A stretch of 64,000 bases of DNA from Stomoxys calcitrans. Taxonomy: Eukaryota > Arthropoda > Insecta > Diptera > Muscidae. Shown one piece after another: positions 58,247 through 64,000 of this stretch. Numbering within the stretch: the first letter of the stretch is position 1; each line of letters starts with the position of its first letter. The translations under genes were made by a program, and so were the position numbers. The stretch spans positions 65,236,589 to 65,300,588 of the forward strand of contig NC_081552.1 in NCBI RefSeq assembly GCF_963082655.1, in the 5' to 3' direction. The notes beneath the pieces were generated by a model that was not told where the DNA came from, did not search any database, and saw nothing but the letters and a program-made list of their open reading frames with translations.

Positions 58247-60361
58247 TTTTTATACCCTCCACCATAAGATGGGGGGTATACTAATTTCGTCATTCTGATT
58301 GTAACTACTCGAAATATTCGTCTGAAACCCCATAAAGTATATATATTCTTGATCGTCGTGAAATTTTATGTCGATCTAGCCATGTCCGTCCGTCTGTCCG
58401 TCCGTCTGTCCGTCCGTCCGTCCGTCTGTCTGTCGAAAGCACGCTAACTTCCGAAGGAGTAAAGCTAGCCGCTTGAAATTTTGCACAAATACTTCTTATT
58501 GGTGTAGGTCGGTTGGTATTGTAAATGGGCCATATTGGTCCATGTTTTGATATAGCTGCCATATAAACCGATCTTGGGTCTTGACTTCTTGAGCCTCTAG
58601 AGTGCGCAATTCTTATTCGATTTGAATGAAATTTTGCACGACGTGTTTCGTTATGATATCCAACAACTGTGCTCAGTATGGTTCAAATCTTTTCATAACC
58701 TGATATAGCTGCCATATAAACCGATCTTGGGTTTTGATTTCTTGAGCCTCTATAGTGCGCAATTCTTATCCGATTGGAATGAAATTTTGCACGACGTGTT
58801 TTGTTATGATATCCAACAACTGTGCCATGTATGGTTCAAATCGGTTCATAACCTGATATAGCTGCCATATAAACCGATCTTGGGTCTTGACTTCTTGAGC
58901 CTCTAGCGTGCGCAATTCTTATCCTATCAGAATGAAATTTTGCACGACGTGTTTTGCTATGATATCCAAAAACTGTGCCAAGTATAGTTCAAATCGGTCT
59001 ATAACCTTATATAGCTGTCATATAAAACGATCTTGGGTCTTGACTTCTTGAGCCTCTAGAGGGCACAATTCTTATCCAATTTGAATGAATTTTGGCACGT
59101 AGTATTTGGTTATGATATCCAACAACTGTGCCAAGTATGGTTCAAATCGGTTCATAACCTGATATAGCTGCCATATAAACCGATCTTGGGTCTTGACCTC
59201 TTGAGCCTCTATAGTGCGCAATTCTTATCCGATTGGAATGAAATTTTGCACGACGTGTTTTGTTATGATATCCAACAACTGTGCAATTTATGGTTCAAAT
59301 CGGTTCATAACCTGATATAGCTGCCATATAAACCGATCTTGGGTCTTGACTTCTTGAGCCTCTAGAGTGCGCAATTCTTATCCGATTGGAATGGAATTTC
59401 GCACGACGTGTTTTGTTACGATATCCAACAACTATGCCAAGTATGGTTTAAATCGGTCTATAACCTTATATAGCTGTCATATAAACCGATCTTGGGTCTT
59501 GACTTCTTGAGCCTATAGAGGGCACAAATCTTATCCAATTTGAATGAATTTTGGCACGTAGTATTTGGTTATGATATCCAACAACTGTGCCAAGTATGGT
59601 TCAAATCGGTTCATAACCTGATATAGCTGCCATATAAACCGATCTTGGGTCTTGACTTCTTGAGCCTCTATAGTGCGCAATTCTTATCCGATTGGAATGA
59701 AATTTTGCACGACGTGTTTTGTTATGATATCCAACAACTGTGCCAAGTTTGGTTCAAATCGGTTTATAACCTGATATAGCTGTCATATAAACAGATCTGG
59801 GGACTTGACTTCTTGAGCTTCTAGAGGGCTCAATTTCTATCCGATTTGGCTGAAATTTCGCAAGACGTTTTTTATTGTTACTTTCAACAACTATGTCAAA
59901 TAAAGTACAAGTCGGTTCATAACCTGATATAGCTGCCATATAAACCGATCTGGGATCTTGACTTCTTGAGCCTCTAGAGGTCGCAATTATTATCCGATTT
60001 GCCTGAAATTTTGTACGACGGATTCTCTCATGACATTAACATGTGTGTTTATTACGGTCTGAATTGGTCTATAGGCCGATACAGCTCCCATATAAATCGA
60101 TCTCTCTATTTTACTTCTTGAGCCCACAAAGGGCGCAATTCTTATTCGAATTGGCTGACATTTTACACAGGTCTCCAACATATAATTTAATTGTGGTCCA
60201 AACCGGACCATATCTTGATATAGCTCTAATAGCAGTGCAAATCTTTTCTTATATCCTGTTTTGCCTAAGAAGAGATGCCGGGAAAAGAACTCGACAAATG
60301 CGATCCATGGTGGAGGCTATATAAGATTCGGCCCGGCCGAACTTAGCACGCTTTTACTTGT
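58247..60361 (-). mobile_element. Helentron-like element A, longest array
   Basis: At about 2.1 kb, with roughly eleven units, this is the longest complete A copy here. A two-unit block alternating GAATTTTGGCACGTAGTATTT and GAATGAAATTTTGCACGACG types is repeated around 58930-59700, which suggests recent unit amplification. The tract at 58386-58436 and the 3' hairpin (TATACCCTCCACCATAAG) are intact. The 5' palindrome is at about 60326-60342. Confidence 0.83.
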
Positions 60362-60575
60362 TTTCAATACATGTGGTACCCATATTAAAATTGACGCCAA
60401 ACAAACAAATGTAAACAAAATTTTGCGCACTTTTTTTCTAAATCAAGCTAACAGTAACAGCTGATATCTGACAGAAGAAAGAAAGCAATTACAGAGTCAC
60501 AAGTCGTTGAAAGAATTTGTCAACGCCGACTATATTACTACTATATTACCGACAATTACTTTTTGGGCAACCCAA

Positions 60576-61127
60576 TATATCAGGTTATTGGTCGATTTAA
60601 ACCATACTTAGCACAGTAGTGCAAGTTATAATAAAAAACTTCGTTCAAAATTCCAGCCAAATTGAATGAGATTTGCGCCCTCTAGTGGCTCAAGAAGTCA
60701 AGATCTCAGATCGTTTTATATGGCAGCTATAGCTATAACTTATAATAAAACACCTCGTGCAAAATTTCATCCCAATCGGATAAGAGTTGCGCACTCCAGA
60801 GGCTCAAGAAGTCAAGACCCAAGATCGGTTTATATGGCAGCTATATCAAAACATGGACCGATATGGCCCATTTACAATACCAACCGACCTACACTAATAA
60901 GAAGTATTTGTGCAAAATTTCAAGCGGCTAGCTTTACTCCTGCGGAAGTTAGCGTGCTTTCGACAGACAGACGGACGGACGGACGGACATGGCTAGATCG
61001 ACATAAAATGTGACGACGATCAAGAATATATATACTTTATGGGGTCTCAGACGAATATTTCGAGTAGTTATAATCAGAATGACGAAATTAGTATACCCCT
61101 CATCCTATGGTGGAGGGTATAAAAATG
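60576..61127 (+). mobile_element. A-type 3' part next to mariner 2
   Basis: It starts mid-unit (TATATCAGGTTATTGG) at the TA flanking mariner 2 and runs through the 3' module to CCTATGGTGGAGGGTATAAA. The corresponding 5' part is not found to the left of mariner 2. Confidence 0.72.
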
Positions 61128-61400
61128 AGGTCCATATAATAAGGGATCACCCACCCCCAAATGAGAATATAATTCGATCATAGCTAGACGAGCCTCAAAT
61201 GAAATGTATTTGATAGCAAATTACAAATATATCGTTATACTTTGTGTCTACGAATCTAGGTGGTGCTTTACTTCCTAAAGTCGCCTCCAATAGTTTATTT
61301 GACCCATTAAAACAATGGGGGATCAAGTCATAGATATTTTAAAGTGGAGTGCGTTATTCAAATTTGTGCTCAAGACCGGCAAATTAGTTCTTTACCACTG
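61128..61400 (-). repeat. E-type repeat, inverted fragment
   Basis: It matches the reverse of about 8750-9010, including GATCAAGTCATAGATATTTT and a GGAGTGCGTTATTCAAAT segment. Confidence 0.5.
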
Positions 61401-61543
61401 AAAATCGATTAATATGGCAATTTGATTTGATTTAAAAAGGCTAAATTATGACTATTCAACAGGTAGCCATATAGTCAGTTATAGACAACTACCACATGAT
61501 GATCAATGTTATAGGCTCTAAGCCCCTCCAAGCGAGTAGCAAA
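61401..61543. repeat. Unclassified repeat G, copy 2
   Basis: Inverted relative to 37350-37460 (ATGATGATCAATGTTATAGG; CCTCCAAGCGAGTAG). It is cut by a B element at 61544. Confidence 0.5.
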
Positions 61544-62822
61544 CAAGTAAAAAGGCGTTAAGTTCGGCCGGGCCGAACTTTGGATACACACCACCTCGGG
61601 TATATATGTAAACCACCTTTCATCAAAATTCGGTGAAAATTTCATACCTTATACTCATACCGATCTGAACTATATATGACACCGATGTCGAACATAAGTC
61701 ACTGTGTCAAATTTTAGTGAAATCGGATTATAAGTGCGCCTTTTATGGGGCCAAGACTTTAAATCGAGATATCGGTCTACATGTCAGCTATACCCAAATC
61801 TGGACCGATTTGGGCCAACTTGCATAACCATGTCGAAGAGCCTAACACGAGGCACTGTCCCAAATTTCGGCGAAATCGGACAATAAATTCCTCTTTTATG
61901 GGCCCTAAACCTTAAATCGTGAGTTCGATCTATATGGCAGCTATATTCAAATATGGACCGATCTAGGCAAAATTGAAGAAGGACGTCGAAGAGCCTAACC
62001 AAACTCACTGTCTCAAATTTCAGCGACATCGGACAATAAATGCGTCTTTTATGGCCCCAAAACCTAAAACCTAGATATCGGTCTATATAGCAGCTATATC
62101 CAAATCTGGACCGATCTGTGCGATATTGCAGAAGTATGTTAAGGGGCTTAACTTAACTCCCTGTTCCAAATTTCAGCGACATCGGACAATGAATGAGCAT
62201 TTTATGGGCCCAAAACCATAAATCAAGAAATCGGTCTATATGGCAGCTATATCCAAATCTGAACCGATCTGGACCACATTGAAGAAATATATCAAAGAGC
62301 CTAACACAACTCACTGTCCCAAATTTCAGCGAAATCGGATAATAAATGTGGCTTTTATGGGCCTTAGACCCTAAATTGGAGGATCGGTCTATGTGGCAGC
62401 TATATCCAAATCTGGACCGATCTGAGCCAAATTGACGAAGGATGTCGAAGAGCCTAAGACAACTCACTGCCTCAAATTTCAACAAAATCGGATAATAAAT
62501 GTGGCTTTTATGGGCCTAAGACTTCAATCGGCGGATCGGTCTATATGGGGGCTATATCAAGATATAGTCCGATATAGCCCATCTTCGAACTTAACCTGAT
62601 TATGGACAAAAAAAGAATCTGTGCAAAATTTCAGCTCAATACCTCTCTTTTTAAAGACTGTAGCGTGATTTCAACAGACGGACAGACATGTCTAGATCGT
62701 CTTAGATTTTTACGCTGATCAAGAATATATATACTTTATAGGGTCGGAAATGGATATTTCGATGTGTTGCAAACGGAATGACAAAATGAATATACCCCCA
62801 TCCTTCGGTGGTGGCTATAAAA
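61544..62822 (+). mobile_element. Helentron-like element B, complete
   Basis: Palindrome, leader, about seven units, a short GACGGACAGACATG tract, the TATATATACTTTATAGGGTC core and a 3' end CCTTCGGTGGTGGCTATAAA are all present. It is the closest relative of 17100-18229 and shows the state of the unit before that copy's 53-nt replacement. Confidence 0.82.
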
Positions 62823-63340
62823 ACATTTTCAAGGAGGCCTGAGCAACAATTTTATGGAAATTTTGTGGTTAGAAAAAAAAGTATTGACATTTAAAAAAAA
62901 TTTGCTAAAAAAACCTCCATATTCACAAAACTAAATGTAGATTTAAAATAGGTTTATTTTACATATTCCCTTTGTGGAACTGTCAAATAATCCTATTTTA
63001 AGGCTTTATAAAGTACGCATAAAAAATGTCATAGAAATTTTGACCTTAACACAAGGCCCAAACTGGGAAAAATTTTTTGTTCAGAGAATTTTTGATTGAA
63101 ATTTAGCAAATAGAATAACAATTCATTGAAAGTTATTCTTTGGAAGAAATTTTATAAAACTTTTTTTAATGCATAAGAATTTTATAATTTATAATTACGT
63201 CTTAAAAAAAGATTTAATAAACTCCGTCTTAAAAAATTAATATTAATAATGTTATGTTGAAATGTTGTCTTTATAAAAAAATTGTTTTTAGTAAGAACTT
63301 CATTACAATTTTGTCGTAAAGATAAATTTTTTGGGACGTC
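62823..63340. other. AT-rich stretch, nothing recognised
   Basis: Recurrent TTTTAAAAAAAA words give it a look similar to 12001-12499. There is no open frame or repeat boundary that I can support. Confidence 0.35.
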
Positions 63341-64000
63341 CCAGGTTTGAGTTTGTCTTTACGGGGAAGGGTCCTCCACCCGATATATAAAAATTATATA
63401 GCCTATGTTTCCTTCCGAACAATTGTGTACGATCTATGAAAATTGTAGGAAAATCGGTTGAGCCAAGTATCATATAGTCATAATGGGTCTAAAGACGTTT
63501 TTGAGTGCTGGCGTGATCCCCTATACTTCGATCTGATTTTGTACGCCAGATTCGAAATCTACTCCCTAATACCTTTCATTTGAGACCCATATTGAAATGA
63601 ACGTCCACTATGTTTGTTCGGGGGAGTTTTGGCGTTGGGGCGGCCCGATGGGTATTTAGACTAAAATTTTAGTACCATATTCGCATTATACTCTCCGATT
63701 CCTTTCATTTGATACCTATATTGTCCCGATCGGTCCACTTTTGATTTTAGGTTGTGTTTTTTAGCATATTCCCTCTTATTTGGGTCCGTCCCCCTTCTGA
63801 TAGCGAAAAATTAAATAACCTATGTTTCCTTCCAGATCAACCTACACAATCTGTGAAAATTTTAAGGAAATCGGATCAGCCGTTTTTGAATTTATACGGA
63901 ACAAACAAACAAACACAAATTGTATTTTATATATAAGAGTAATACAACTAGCATCCCGGTGTTTTTGTAATAATTTCGAATAAAATTTCAGAAATCTACC
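63341..64000 (+). repeat. E-type repeats, one tail joined to the start of another
   Basis: Units are present at 63500-63730. The tail (GGATCAGCCGTTTTTGAATT, CAAACAAACAAACACAAATT, TATATATAAGAG) ends at about 63944. The last 56 bp open a second E copy (ACTAGCATCCCGGTG) that leaves the window. Confidence 0.6.

Larger units (their letters stand above)
56941..60575 (-). mobile_element. mariner element 2, interrupted by A elements
   Basis: The TIR TTGGGTTGCCCAAAAAGTAA at the left is matched by its reverse complement ending at 60575. TA flanks both (56939-56940, 60576-60577). Mariner sequence occupies 56941-57600 and 60362-60575; the middle is A-type DNA, with about 55 bp of mariner lost at the insertion. 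The right part keeps 5' untranslated sequence missing from mariner 1 (AACAGTAACAGCTGATATCT). Confidence 0.8.

Noticed and set aside
1..64000. tRNA, rRNA or other structured RNA genes
   Set aside because: No cloverleaf, A/B-box pair or rRNA core sequence was noticed by eye; a covariance search was not possible here.

Overview
This window looks like intergenic or intronic, transposon-saturated DNA from a higher fly, most likely a calyptrate or muscid such as Stomoxys, Haematobia or Musca. That placement rests on AT richness, on the repeat families recognised, and on recalled similarity to dipteran repeats; no host gene is recognised with certainty. Nearly all of the 64 kb is mobile-element DNA. 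The open frames over the repeats are by-products of a tandem unit whose length is divisible by three.

Four related element types dominate and carry working names here. A has TACCCTCCACCA ends, B has TACCCACCACC ends, C has TACCCTACACCA ends, and D has a GTGTTGCC/GGCAACAC 5' palindrome. Each has a GC-rich palindrome close to the 5' end, subterminal inverted repeats, a tandem array with units of about 153 bp, a GTCC/GTCT (GACG/GACA) microsatellite, a conserved TATATATA core and a 3' hairpin. This is the layout of Helentron-related DINE-1/HINE and mini-me elements of Diptera. I infer that family from structure; no Rep/helicase coding sequence is present, so every copy would be non-autonomous.

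Other repeats are: E, an unclassified family with units of about 130 bp, an ACTAGCTGACCCGG-like start and a CAAACAAACAAA/TATATATAAG end; F, with units of about 120-130 bp, at 42750-44547; and G, a two-copy unclassified repeat. Five decayed fragments of one LOA/Jockey-like non-LTR retrotransposon lie at 5.1, 10.6, 21.9, 24.1 and 49.3 kb; together they cover ORF1, endonuclease, RT, RNase H and the 3' end. There are two mariner copies (34.8 and 56.9 kb) plus a mariner end, and two copies of another Tc1/mariner-superfamily element (23.8 and 27.0 kb). Both DNA-transposon pairs share an internal deletion between copies, so they behave like non-autonomous lineages.

Layout: 1-9.4 kb is A and B copies, a retroelement tail and E; 9.4-13.7 kb is D, a retroelement and C; 13.9-21.1 kb is A/B/E blocks; 21.9-28 kb is retroelement, Tc1-like and A; 28-34.7 kb is B, E and A; 34.8-35.7 kb is mariner 1; 36-49.3 kb is C/D, E, A and B; 49.3-56.5 kb is retroelement then A, B and A-in-A; 56.8-61.1 kb is a mariner/A nest; 61.1-64 kb is E, B and E. 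Between them are short islands without recognised repeats. Three hold small open frames with protein-like features: 4541-4771 (-), 13682-13870 (+) and 35728-35862 (-). The last has a good splice acceptor, a four-cysteine C-terminus and a poly(A) signal, and is the best candidate for a host exon.
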